DNA of 64,000 bases from Alitta virens (Eukaryota > Annelida > Polychaeta > Phyllodocida > Nereididae), in NCBI GenBank assembly GCA_932294295.1, contig OW028573.1:18496155-18560154 (forward strand), in the 5' to 3' direction. Below the pieces are notes generated by a model. The model did not search any database. It was not told where the DNA came from and saw only the letters and a list, made by a program, of their open reading frames with translations. The translations under genes were made by a program, and so were the position numbers. Shown here piece by piece: positions 44,560 through 56,235 of the stretch. How positions within the stretch are numbered: the first letter of the stretch is position 1; every line of letters begins with the position of its first letter.

Positions 44560-45150
44560 GTTACTGTATCAAATTTCATTAGGGTAAGTGCATTAGTGTT
44601 AGAGTTAAGAGTTCAGCTCTAGAAACGAAAGTGTGTGTTAAGAGTTCTGCTCTAGAGTTCTGGAAATGAAAGTGTAACTCCTGCCATCCTGCCTGTCGGA
44701 CGAACACTTAACAACTTTAATAATGCCTGTGTGTTATGTGGGATTCACTGAGGGTTTAGCTGCAGCGCAGCCTATGTTTTTATTGACTTGTATGGAGGTT
44801 AAAAAAATTTAGAATTTTCCCTAATTTTGAAAATTATTTAGTATTTACAGCCATGAAACCCCAAAAGGCACCTATGCAATAAATTAGACATATTATGACA
44901 AAGTTGTGAGCATGTAGGTGTAGTAGTGTCAGAGTTCTGCTCTGGAAACAAAAAAATGTATTTCTTTCTATTTTTTCCCAATTTTGTAAAACATAGCCAA
45001 CATAATATTATGTACCATATGGAGTATTACTGTACGAAATTTTGTTTGGGTTTAATCTATGGTTAGTTAGGTTAAGTGCATTAGTGTTAGAATTCTGCTC
45101 GGGAAACGAAAGTGTTACACCCACCCACTTGCCCATCGGACGGACGGACA
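44560..45150 (-). repeat. TTTCC/AGCAGAACTC repeat family, multi-unit copy
   Basis: Read on the plus strand it shows AGAGTTCAGCTCTAGAAACGAAAG (44605), TTCTGCTCTAGAG (44644), TTCTGCTCTGGAAAC (44935) and TTCTGCTCGGGAAACGAAAG (45095), each before a GTAAGTGCATTAGTGTTAG-like unit. GCTGCAGCGCAGCC at 44757 and CTGTCGGACGAACACTTAAC at 44692 match 16240-16320. Confidence 0.65.
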
Positions 45151-45750
45151 TTGATGATAACAATAACCCTCTTCAAATTTTTTTGCTGAGAATTAAAAAA
45201 TACTGTAAAGGATTTTTTTTATTGTTTGGGTTCAACTGCAGTTAATCACACCTTATACAACAGATTTCTCTAATCATAGTAAGATTGAAATGGTCATGAA
45301 GCCCCTTTTACCTAACTATACTTATATATTTACTAGAGAGGCCACTATAATACATGCACTTGAATTTATCGTTGTAGCCCGCATCAAAGTTTATTTTATT
45401 TAAAATTGTGTGCTATTATCTTCACCAATCAAGATTAATAAGCGAAATGTTGCCACTAAAGGTCATTTGCTCTGTGAGGTCATGTGACCTGCCATTCAGC
45501 CTCATTCTGAGTTTAATTCAAGGGCCCTGGCAACAATGGTGTGAATGGTTGCTAAGGAGCTTAATCTTGCAAGTATGGTTGTTAGGGGGGTCATGTGACC
45601 CACAGACACAGTTTCTATGGTTCTCACATCCATTCAGCCTCTTTCTGAAAGTGATGGCGGCCATATTGGTAGCAAGCATGTGCTCACTTCAAAGGAAATT
45701 AGCCTGGGTAAAATAGAGTTTGAATAGAAAGTTGTAATGGTGACAGTTAG

Positions 45751-45942
45751 GGGTGGGGGCCTAGCTCAGTGGTAGCGCACTGGGCTTCCAACCACTGGTC
45801 CTGGGTTCAATTCCCGGTCGAGCCTATGTTGGATGGCTGTTTCATCCTTCGTCTCATTGCCATGGTCCCTACCTGTCCTAATTAGCCCATCAGGTGCAGA
45901 AATACAGGACGTAAAGCCCTAATCCACCACCACCACCACCAC
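45751..45942 (+). mobile_element. Full-length tRNA-derived SINE, 192 bp, 11-bp TSD
   Basis: GTGACAGTTAG flanks it at 45740-45750 and 45943-45953. A-box CTAGCTCAGTGGTAGCGC, B-box GGGTTCAATTCCCGG, standard body, (CCA)n tail. This is the best copy for defining the SINE. It lies about 190 bp upstream of the CARD-kinase coding start. Confidence 0.95.
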
Positions 45943-46129
45943 GTGACAGTTAGTTAGAACAGGGGAAGATAGAAAGAATGAGGTAGGCCACGGCACGATC
46001 GAAGCCCAAACGACAGCGTGCATAGACTCACAAATTCGGGCTTACTCACCTATATATAGATAACATGGAAGCACAATTATGATAATTTCTTTTCATTTTT
46101 TTTTCAGGTACACTAAAAGATTTTGTACT

Positions 46130-48410
46130 ATGTCTTTTAAAACCAGGCCTGCACCTTCAGACCCTCAAGCAGAAGGTGCGACTGGATACTCTTCAGAATG
46201 CAAGGCGTACAATGATCCCATGGGAGCCTGTATGTCTGAAAAGCACCGTGAAGCCATTCGTAAAGTTCGCCCTGCGCTTGTACGGGATCTTGATGTGTCG
46301 GATGTATCTGATGTCATGGATCATATGATTCAAATGGGGATCATGAATGACCATAAACGTGAAGTGATTATGGGAAAGCTTACACGGAAGGAAAAAGTCA
46401 GAACATTCTTAGATATCTTGCTGAGAAGCGGTATGAATGCACTTCCTGTCTTTCTTGAATCTCTAAAAGTCTCATGTACACACCTATATGATACACTTCA
46501 GACACAGCTACAGTCTGAAGATGATCAGACTGAATACTATATGGTCATGGAAACTGCTGTGGAGCAGGAAGATAACTCAGATGCTGATGATGGTTACATC
46601 AATGGAATAGCACATAAGGTGTCTGATGGTGTATGTTTTGGGCATTTACCTACTTTGACCATGATTTGTCACGAAACATGCTCTGCCCATGTACTTGGTA
46701 GTTCTTCAAAGATGTTTTCTTTACCTTTCATGGATTATTTGCCAAGATCTTTGTCAGCAGATCACGCAACAAATGACTACTATACACCAAGAACTGATGA
46801 CACTAATGATACATCAAGCATTGATCAGGAGAACACAGTTATTGTTGCTCAAGGAGAATTCTTATTCCTTGAAAAATCGGAAAGCAGACGCATTCAGGTA
46901 TCTGACCAACCCAATACTATGCAAGTTCGTGTTTGGGACAAGAATGGACGTTTACTTCAACTTCCTTTCAGTGCTTTGAAGATGCATGGAGACCCTTTTG
47001 GTGAACCCTGGTTTCACCCAATCCCATTCTCTTCAAAACAAGCCGACCTAATTTTAAAACCATTCAGAAAACCTGGGGTTTTTATAGTTTACAAACCAGT
47101 GGTCCTTCAACGTCACAGAAATGATGATGTAGTCTTCAACTTATCTATGGTCACAGGACAAGGATCCGTTTACACTGTGGTGCACTATCACATTAAAGGG
47201 GTGGCAGGAGACGGAGTGACAATATTTGATCAGCTGAACTTTTCCTGCATCCAAGATCTTGTGGCATACTACAAGATGAATCGCGGGCGACTTCCCTGTA
47301 GACTACGTCACCCTCCATGTGATGCAGATCGACATATTCTGCCTGGAGACCATTATGATATGAAATGGCATATTGAAGAAGATTCTTTGAACTGGGGTGA
47401 CAAAGATAGCACCTCTGTTGCTGAAGGTGAATTTGGAAAAGTTATGAAGGCTTATAAGGATGACATAGCAGTTGCTGTCAAGTTCCTATCTCCTAAACAA
47501 AGAATTGATCCTTGGTCATTTGAGCTACTTTTTGAAGAGGCCCAAATTATGAGCAGAATGGATCACAAAAATGTTGTTCAGCTTCAGGGGTTTTCACTCA
47601 CCAAAGTACCTTTCATTGTTATGGAATATCTTTCTGTTGGGTCCTTGCTGCAGGCCCTGAAAAATAAACAAGTCGATCAAGATTTCTCTAACATCCTTAG
47701 TATGTTCAGACAGATTTTACTGGCATTGCAGTACCTTGAATCGCTGATGTTTGTGATCCATGGTGATATAGCTGCCAGGAACATTCTTATTGGAGAAGCT
47801 TGGTGTTTGAAGCTGGCAGATTTTGGTCTTGCTAGGATGGTGACTGAGGATGGTTACATTTCTGATGAAGAAACCAAGATTCCTGTCAAGCATGCTGCTC
47901 CTGAGGTATGGTTGACCTTCTCCATTGAATTTTAGTGATTTATTTACTCTGCATTTTGATTTACTGTGTTATGATATGTCATTTCAGGTCTTGACGAAAG
48001 GCTGGTATTCCACAAAATCAGATATCTGGGCTGCAGGGGTCGTGCTCTGGGAGATGTTGTCTGATGGACATACCAAACCATATGGAAAATTAACTTCAGG
48101 ACCGCTGATCCAGTTTTTGCACAGAGGTGGACGTCTTTCTTGCCCAGATGACCATCCTCAGATTACACAAAAATTCTACAGTTCAGTTACAAAATCATGC
48201 TGGAACTTAAATGGAAACTCCAGACCATCTGCTGTTGAGCTTTTGGATGTGACGGATGCCTGTCAGAGAGACTTAAACAGTGAAATGTCAGAAGCCGATT
48301 TCGTTCATGTTGAGGAGCCATACTATCCAGACCCTCTGTCGGCACGAAATTGGCTCAGAAAAATCAAATGGAAAGGAAGTTGTAAAATCCATAACATGTA
48401 TAGACACTGA
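46130..48410 (+). CDS. CARD - SH3-like - SH2 - tyrosine kinase
   Basis: 732 aa. Coding exons are 46130-47905 and 47988-48410; the 82-bp intron falls after the APE motif, in phase 0. The ATG at 46130 was chosen because the in-frame ATG at 46079 lies in the polypyrimidine tract of an acceptor (TTTTTCAG, 46107); a 5' UTR exon lies upstream. Residues 36-122 are a CARD (MSEKHREAIRKVRPALVRDL, GI..D..REVI, LDILLRSGMNALPVFLESL). 123-235 is an acidic linker with EYYMVM and GYING. 236-290 is SH3-like. 292-395 is SH2 (EPWFHPI, VVHYHI, IQDLVAYY), but the FLVR arginine is Tyr321 (GVFIVYKP). 425-690 is a tyrosine kinase: AEGEFGKV, AVAVK (Lys451), Glu470, HGDIAARN (545 is Gly, not Arg; Asp546 kept), DFG 564-566, activation-loop Tyr576 and APE 590-592. 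It is Src-like with a CARD added, a plausible innate-immune or death-fold signalling kinase in the cytoplasm. Function is inferred. Confidence 0.92.
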
Positions 48411-49605
48411 ATCATACCCAATTTTATTACATTTCTGCAGTTTTAATGCATGTATTATTTTAACACAGTTTCATGATGTTGGATTCAAATGTAAGCTTAA
48501 ATGTAAATTCGTCTGAAATTGATGACAGAAGCAAAACTTTTGATGGCACTTGACAACTTCGAGCATGCATGGCGCACTCTATGTTTCTACCCAAGGAACA
48601 ATTTAATGTTGCATCAACGTTGTAGCAGTGTTAAATTTTGGTGAAAGTTGCGTACATTTTCAACCTTACCACAATATAATACTTACAAGTATGGTACATA
48701 TCATGTTGAGATAATGTTGCAAAGTATGTTATACAACACAACTTCCGCTCCACTGTTGTGCAACAATCATCTTCAAAACGAAGGCCTACTGTCTGGGTAA
48801 ACCATACTATATGGTAAGGTTTGTTATAAAAATGACATTGTGATCTTGTAAACTAATTGATTAATTGTACAAAGTGATATTTCAAATTGATTGTTATTAC
48901 TAGTCACTGTCGTTTTCCCTTGAGTAAAATATCTGTAAATGTGACATGAGGCATGTAGACATAACCCCAAAGACATTTTGCATATAATTTTGCATACCTT
49001 ACACAGAATCATAACTTGAATTGAGCAAAACCAGCACCATGTTGACTGCATGTGGTCACAATATCAAGATTCAAATGGTGATAATATACAAAACCAGTAC
49101 TACGTCAGGGGACTACACTACCAAATGGTGACTAAGGTACACAATGTCGTGACAATGTTGCATGCTCCTTGGGTTATACCGCAGGGGATTTTATGTCAAT
49201 GTCAATCGAGCCCTAAGATTATGATATATTATAAATACATTTAGTGACTGTATGGTACACAATGGTTTCTCAGACTTACTCCTCCAAACCAAGACTGTTG
49301 ACTCATCCTGTACTGCAACCGAAACTGCTGTAACTGAAGATGGCTCTCCCCATAACACTATATTATCTTGTCTACTGAATGACTGATAAGTTACTTTTGG
49401 TACTCAGTGAAGTAGCAATGTTGATACCTAGCTATTGCATAGACAGTAAGTGTTTTATTGTGAGATCCATGTGTAAGATTCTCATAAACCTTGTGTGAAA
49501 TTGAATGATTATATAATCTGGTATTTGATATTATCTTAAAAAAGTAACGGTCTGAAAATGTGTGCACAATGTATATGATTCACATGGTCTGTTTGAAATA
49601 AAAAA
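48411..49605 (+). other. 3' UTR / downstream region of the CARD kinase
   Basis: No ORF of note. The first good AATAAA in context is at 49597-49602 (GAAATAAAAAATG), which would give a 3' UTR of about 1.2 kb. Assignment is by position only. Confidence 0.4.
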
Positions 49606-49848
49606 TGATCAATTATTCCATTATGTATGTTTATCCAAGAATAAGATGTGAAGTGAGCACAATGGTACGTACTGTTCTGCTATGAATACTGATTTTTTGA
49701 TAACTCAATTGTTTTGCTTCACAGCTTCAATATTGCTCAGATGTTTTCATTAGAATTAGGGGATACATGCCCCTTTCAGATTTTATATTGTGTGTCCCAT
49801 TCCTTGGTACAACAACCTCACATTTGTCAAGTGCTGTGGGATCCATTG

Positions 49849-50075
49849 GATGCTGTGGTCTAGTGGTTAAGGTGTTTGCCTGATATACCCACAAGGTTGT
49901 GGATGGATACAAACCCCACAATAGCATCAAAGAGTTGAGATCCTCTCTATAACCATTGCCTCTCCCCACCAAAGTGGAATAGGGAGGAAAAGTACCAGAG
50001 GGCGCTGCGACCATAACAGATAAAAGACAATAGGATGACATCACTGCATCATCGTTTCCAAGGGAGGATTCGAAT
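49849..50075 (+). mobile_element. tRNA-like SINE of a different family (candidate)
   Basis: GGATGCTGTGGTCTAGTGG holds an A-box, GGATACAAACC a degenerate B-box, and GATGCT pairs with AGCATC 70 bp on, like an acceptor stem. A unique body (AAGTGGAATAGGGAGG, CCAGAGGGCGCTGCGACC) follows. The weak B-box and missing tRNA core argue against a functional tRNA gene. Confidence 0.45.
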
Positions 50076-50214
50076 TGTGGCCCAGCCTACGACCGATTGA
50101 AACCAAGATAGACCGTTGATACCAGTCACGTGATATAGTGGACCGTGGCAGCCTGGCCAATTTTAAAACGGGCTGCTTTGGGCTAACCGAACACTGTGTA
50201 CGCACATACACCAA

Positions 50215-50880
50215 ATCCAAAATAAACAACTTGATAACCCTGGGATCTTAGATGTTCTTATTAAGTATGTCTATCTTCACGAATACAAAGACATAGTATT
50301 CTGCTGGATTCCTGGACACGCTGGCATTGAAGGGAATGAAAAAGCAGACCTGGCAGCAAAAAGGGCTCTTACAAAAGAGATAACTGATTTTACCATTCCA
50401 TACACTGATTTTAAAATGACTATAAAATCTTTTATCATGTCTTGCTGGCAAAGACAATGGAATGAATGTAATAACAACAAGTTGCATTCAATCTTACCTT
50501 GCATTCAAAATAAAATACCTAGTAGGTTCAATACTCGCAAAGATCAAGGAATATATCACAGATGCCTCATAGGACATTCAAGACTTACACATTTACACCT
50601 TTTAGTCAATGAACCGGCACCGGTATGCCAGAGTTGTCGGTGCCCCCTAACAATCAAACATATTTTATTAGATTGCAGCCACTTACAACGCTTTAGAAGA
50701 CCTTTGTTTCAAGCTAATACCTTACAACATCTCTTAACCAGATATCCAACCCAGACAATTATTGATTTTTTATATGCTTCTGGTTTCTACTACCAAATAT
50801 AGTTAATCAATCTTAACCTAGAGAGCCTCTACATAGCCCACTCAGGTGCTGATGAGGCGTTAAACAATAACTCACACACA
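50215..50880 (+). pseudogene. LINE 3' end with RNase H and zinc knuckle, copy 1
   Basis: Plus-strand frames encode IVFCWIPGHAGIEGNEKADLA (RNase H C-terminal block), then SRFNTRKDQG, HRCLIGHSRLTHLHLL and CQSCRCPLTIKHILLDC (a C-x2-C..H..C knuckle), ending IIDFLYASGFYYQI. A tail GATGAGGCGTTAAACAATAAC plus (CA)n follows. Typical of I/Jockey-like LINEs with RNase H. It is 5'-truncated, and the frame shifts between the RNase H part and the downstream part that starts at 50416. Confidence 0.8.
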
Positions 50881-51106
50881 CACACACGCACATACACCAG
50901 TCTAAAATGAGAGCCTCAGAAATCGCCCTGATCGCCTAGTTCTTGCGTCGGTTCGTAAACGAGTCCTCACATGGATAACATCACAAAATTGATTACGTCA
51001 CCAAACAATATACTTATCTACTTCAGTGACAGTGACCTCTGATGGTAGGGTAAAGTGGGGTAAGATGCCTCTCTTAAGGAAAAATTATCATAAGTCAAGC
51101 AGGGCG

Positions 51107-51292
51107 GGGCCTAGCTCAGAGGTGGCGCTCTGGGCTTCCAACTGCTGGGTCCCGGGTTCGATTCCCGGTCGAGCCTAAGTTGGATGGCTGTTTCATCCTT
51201 CGTCTCATTGCCATGGTCCCTGCATGTCCTAATTAGCCCAATTGGTGCAGAAATACAGGACGTAAAGCCCTAATCACCCACCCCACCCACCA
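51107..51292 (+). mobile_element. Full-length tRNA-derived SINE
   Basis: GGGGCCTAGCTCAGAGGTGG, GGGTCCCGGGTTCGATTCCCGG, full body to TAATCACCCACCCC. The best-preserved B-box in the window. Target duplication not obvious. Confidence 0.9.
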
Positions 51293-51799
51293 TCTTGATA
51301 ATTTTAGAGTGACACAGAAAAAAAAAAGTATGTCATGAATAAGATATTCATATTGGGGTAAGACGCCCCATGGTGGGGGATAAGATGCCCCGTGATAGGG
51401 CATCTCACCCCAATAAGAATATTTTTGTTTTCATGTCATGACATACTTAGAGTTAAGGCAGTGACTGTTGTGAGCTCTTACGTCCTTGAAGTTAACCAAG
51501 TCAGTTGAGCCTCTATTGAGCGATAACAGACTGTAAACCTTAAATTTTCATTTTATTATGGTAAGGTTGATGTGAATGTCTGCCAATCATCAAGTGGACA
51601 ATCTTACTCTTTTCTGGTAGTCTTGTGGGGTTGAGGTGAAATTGAAATTATAATTCTGTGTTTCCAATGGTAATGACATAATATACACAAAAAAATATGG
51701 AACACGTTGTTGCTTATAGCCTCGTGGCACCAAAACCAAAGACAAGTAGAGGACACTCAGGGAGCACAGACCCCTCTGGAACCTATGCTGACACAATGT

Positions 51800-52060
51800 A
51801 GGTACTGTCCATTCAATGTTGGCCCACTTTTTTGCCCATATGTGGTGTTAGACCATTGCCATGTTGGTCCAATGTGGTCCTTTTTCTGGTCAGTACTGTG
51901 GCCCAGAAGTACAATAACGTCGTTGGTGTCTGCTGTGCTGCTTCAGCACTTTGGCATGTTGTAGGTATCTCTTCAGTTTGACGTCAGTGTCGCGTTGGCG
52001 TCACGTCGGCATCGCGTTGGAGTCAGTGTCTGCATGTTGGCACTGTATTGGTTTCATATT
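51800..52060. repeat. Degenerate GTTGG-rich repeat
   Basis: Words like TTGGCCCA, TTGGTCCAATG, GTCGCGTTGGCGTCACGTCGG and GCATGTTGGCACTG recur. It resembles the loop of the 11581-11701 foldback and the repeat at 3200-3420. Probably the interior of a MITE-type element. Confidence 0.35.
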
Positions 52061-52129
52061 GTTGCAGTATTAGTAGTAGGCCTTGTGGTGGTCGACTGGT
52101 GGTAGTGCTTGGCTTTTACTTACACTCTG

Positions 52130-53175
52130 GGCTTCTGCAAAAATTGATACTACAATCATTGCCGAGACGGAAGTACCACCAATTCCGCCATGGATTCTCC
52201 CAGTCCCCAGAGTTATACTGGATTTGGCAGAGCTTAAGAAAAGCGAAACCAATCCTGTAGACTATCTAAACCTATTTTATACTATAAGGTTTAAATACAA
52301 ATCGAATTTCTATACACAGATGGCTCAAAAATGGAAGGACGAGTAGGCTGTGCAGTCACCTCTTATAAAACCATTATAGCTGAATGTCGTCTTCTGGATC
52401 ACTGCTCAATATACACTGCAGAATTAACAGCTATTTACCTTACCTTAAAGAACATCGAGGACTCAGAATCAAATCATTATGTTACCTGTTCTGATTCCAA
52501 ATCTGCTCTGCAAGCAATACAAAATAAACAACTTGATAACCCTGGGATCTTAGATGTTCTTATTAAGTATTTCCATCTTCACGAATACAAAGACATTGTA
52601 TTCTGCTAGATTCCTGGACACGCTGGCATTGAAGGGAATGAAAAAGCAGACCTGGCAGCAAAAAGGGCTCTTACAAAAGAGATAACTGATTTTACTATCC
52701 CATACACTGATTTTAAAATGACTATAAAATCTTTTATCATGTCTTGCTGGCAAAGACAATGGAATGAATGTAATAACAACGAATTGCATTCCATCTTACC
52801 TTGCATTCAAAATAAAATACCTAGTAGGTTCAATACTCGCAAAGATCAAGGAATATATCACAGATGCCTCATAGGACATTCAAGACTTACACATTTACAC
52901 CTTTTAGTCAATGAACCGGCACCGGTATGCCAGAGATGTCGGTGCCCTCTTACAATCAAACATATTTTATTAGATTGCATCCACTTACAACACATTAGAA
53001 GACCTTTGTTTCAAGCTACTACCTTACAACATCTCTTTACAAGATATCCAACGCAGATAATTATAGATTTTTTAAACATGCTTCTGGTTTCTTCTACCAA
53101 ATATAGATAATTAATCTTAACCTAGAGAGCCTCTACATAGCCCACTCAGGTGCTGATGAGGCGTTAAACAATAAC
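52130..53175 (+). pseudogene. LINE 3' end with RNase H, longer copy 2
   Basis: Frames encode IPPWILPVPRVILDL, ELKKSETNPVDYLNLFY, then after a shift near 52311 YTDGSKMEGRVGCA (RNase H first Asp), YTAELTAIYLTLK (Glu), CSDSKSALQAI (second Asp) and GHAGIEGNEKADLA, with an in-frame TAG near 52607 where copy 1 has Trp. The knuckle CQRCRCPLTIKHILLDC and the same tail follow. More complete than copy 1, yet inactive. Confidence 0.85.
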
Positions 53176-53185
53176 ACACACACAT

Positions 53186-53362
53186 ATAAACTCTGGGCTT
53201 CAAACCGCTGGGTACGTCCCGGGTTCGATTCCCGGTCGAGCCTAAGTTGGATGGCTGTTTCATCCTTCGTCTCATTGCCATGGTCTCTGCCGGTCCTAAT
53301 TAGCCCAACTGGTGCAGAAATACAGGACGTAAAGCCCTAATCACACACACACACACACACTT
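53186..53362 (+). mobile_element. SINE abutting the LINE tail, (AC)n end
   Basis: Starts just after the A-box (CTCTGGGCTTC), B-box GGGTTCGATTCCCGG, body, then (AC)n at 53343-53360. It follows the CA tail of LINE copy 2 directly, with a small insertion GTAC before the B-box. Confidence 0.9.
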
Positions 53363-53374
53363 GGCTTTTACTAG

Positions 53375-53600
53375 TAATGCTGGTAGTAGTATTAGTAGTA
53401 TAGTACTTAGTAGTGGTAGTAGTAGTGCTGGTAGTAGTGGTAGTAATAATTGTAGTAGGCCTAGTTTAGTAATTGTAGTTGTAATAATAGTAGTTGTAGT
53501 TGGAGAAATAGTGCTAGTAGTGGTGGTAGTACTAGTGGTTGTAGTTGTAGCACTAGTGGTTGTAGTTGTAGCACTAGTAGAGGAAATACAAAAGTAGTAA
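53375..53600. repeat. GTA/GTT/GTG trinucleotide-rich tract
   Basis: Degenerate (GTA)n/(GTT)n repeats over about 225 bp. They create open frames on both strands that are not genes. Confidence 0.9.
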
Positions 53601-54604
53601 TAGAGCAGATTCTCAGACAACAAGCCACATCAGCTCGACACTGGCCAGCCTGACATGGTAGGGTCTTTTACTTGCCTAAGTAGGTCTTTTACTTGCCTAA
53701 GTATAGTAAGCCTATAGAAAAAGAAGAATATATACATCCAAAACACCAAATCGACATACAGGATGTTGTCTTCAGTACAGTACAGGATGCACACAATGTG
53801 TAGCTCGTGAAGAGGTCCCAGGCTGGGGTAGAACCTGGGACCTTCAACAGAGCAGGCTTAACAACAACTTTTTTTGGTTATTAAAGAACTTTATTTTTAA
53901 GTGTCTGTCTATTTTTTTTATTTCCATTTTGTTACTGAATGTTTGTTACTGCATAACGTGGTATAATCAGAGGCAATACTTTTTAATAGGCTCTGATATA
54001 ATTTACGGTATAAAATGGCAGACTAAACCCTCCCTTGCCGAGAGCCATTAGCAATGGTTGCTCCCTAGCTATCCGTGTGTGCTGCCATCTCGTGGGAATG
54101 CTGTGCATAAGGGGTTCGATGACTTCAAGAAGCATCTGCGAATTTCTAATCAAGGCATCTTCACGACTGAAAGGTAACCTTTCCTACTAAGTTCTGGCTC
54201 ATAAAGCTATTTAATGACGTAGATAAGGACTTAAAGTTATAATTGGCTTCAACAATAGGGCTTTGGAAGCTACCGATTTGCCCTAAGATAATCAAATAAT
54301 GTGGACGTTTCTGCTGCAGCTGGTCTGTGACGGAGCTGTGTGGGATCGTCATGACGGATGTATGTGTGTTTGTGTTGTTCTGTCATGCTTCAGCAGCTGT
54401 CGTACTTGTAAAGGAACATTCCCTCCCTTTCCGTTACATGTACTATTCCTCTATAGAAGACAATGAATGCTGTTCATGAATCTGTTCATATATATGCAAA
54501 CACAGAAATCGAATGCTATAGTCTATAGTTAATGCTGATCTATAGGCTAACCCTAGTGAATCTATTCCATTCCATGACCAAACTGAGATCTGTTTGCCGG
54601 TTCA

Positions 54605-56235
54605 TAAATTTATATAAAATTATTCAATGAATTTATGTCAGATCTACCCGATCATCTTGAAAAATCAGATGGAATAACATTAGGTGATTTTACTCTTACA
54701 CATATATTGTATGCCGATGACATCGCACTTGTAGCTGATTCTCCTAATTGCATGCAAAATAGTATAAATTCACTTCATAATTACTGTAAAAAATGGCACC
54801 TTATTGTAAATGTTAGTAAAACCAAAGTGATGCAGATTGGTAACAAAGCAATAAGCACCTTCTTCTGTAATGGGGAAAAACTAGTAAATGTTGACAGCTT
54901 CAAATATCTTGGCCATATGCTTACTAATAAGCGTAGAATACATAGCAAGATGACGGAATACCTCTCAACACAAGCTCATAAAGCGCTCTTTGCACTGCAA
55001 GGTGATTCAAAACAAGCATTAGGAAAAATCGATCCCATGCTATCTCTTCGAATGTTTGATACCTATATTTTACCTATCCTGGAGTACAATGGTGAAATAT
55101 GGACAAGTGAAAAATCTATGCCTGAATTAGAAAATTTGCAACTTGCATATCTTAAAAACATATTAGGAGTTAGAAAACAAACACCATCTTTAGCAGTCTA
55201 TGGTGAAACAGGTAGATTCCCATTGCATGTCAGACAGAAAATTAGAATGGTGAATTACTGGATAAGATTGGAAAGAGCACCTGATGACAGTTTACTTAAG
55301 AAATGTTTAAATTTTCAGAAGGAAATTTATGTGAATGCAGTAAATGGAAATAACTGGTTCAGTAAAGTGTGTCATGTATTAAATAACTGCAACATTGAAT
55401 ATGATATTAGTAACCTCAGAAACTTTGACATTGATAATATCTCTAACACAGTGAAACTAAGACTCTATGAAGCCGAACATGAGCGACTTATAAATGCAAT
55501 AAATGACAGTTCACAACAACCAAAACTTAGGACATATAAACTATTTAAAACTGATTGTAGAATAGAACCTTATCTTGAATTGCAACAAATTCGCAAAGTG
55601 TTAACTAAAATAGCTAGATTTAGGACAAGTTCACATAGCCTGAAGATTGAAACAGGTCGACACCATAAACCAATAATTCCTGCTCCAAATAGAATATGTG
55701 AAAAGTGTACGTTAAACTTTGTAGAAGACAAAATTTACTGTTTGATTGTCTGTCCTGGTAATGAGCAACACCGTGTTAACCTTTTTTTTAATGCAACTAA
55801 ATTTATTAACAACTTCTTGTCTCTAGATGATATAACTAAGTTTACAGCAATAATGACAAACAAGGAACCTGAGTTATTAATTAGTTTAGGAAAGTTTCTC
55901 CTTCAAGCTGATGTGTAGAGAAAACCATCTCCTGTATCCACACAGTTATTAATTTAGTTTATTAGTTTATTAGTTATGATGTGCTTGTCATGTTTTGGAC
56001 TTTGAGAGTGAAATGTTTTTATTAGCGGCTTGTATTTTTTTCTATTGTGTATGTGGATTTTAAACACGTATTATAAGTTAACTTGGTGGCTGGAACCTTG
56101 ATTATTGAAATTTTATTGCTTTCTGTATTTACATTAATGTCTCTTTCATGTTATCTTTTAACTGAATGACATATGTATCATTTATGATATTTTACATGTC
56201 AATAAAATCTATATATATATATATATATATAATCT
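54605..56235 (+). mobile_element. 5'-truncated LINE: RT C-terminal half, 3' UTR and (TA)n tail
   Basis: Open for over 427 codons, to the stop at 55918. LFNEFMSDLPDH opens the fragment, then THILYADDIALVAD (catalytic YADD), VNVSKTKVM, FKYLGHML, the thumb block YILPILEYNGEIW, YLKNILGVRK and YGETGRFPLHV, and a C-terminal knuckle (CEKC..VEDKIYCLIVC). The 3' end GTCAATAAAATC plus (TA)n is shared with 12385-12985. The RT N-terminal fingers and endonuclease are missing, as in ordinary 5' truncation. The intact frame suggests a fairly recent insertion. Clade not assigned. Confidence 0.88.

Noticed and set aside
53300..53623. Thr/Ser-rich minus-strand frame and Val/Ser-rich plus-strand frame
   Set aside because: Both are translations of the GTA/GTT trinucleotide tract.
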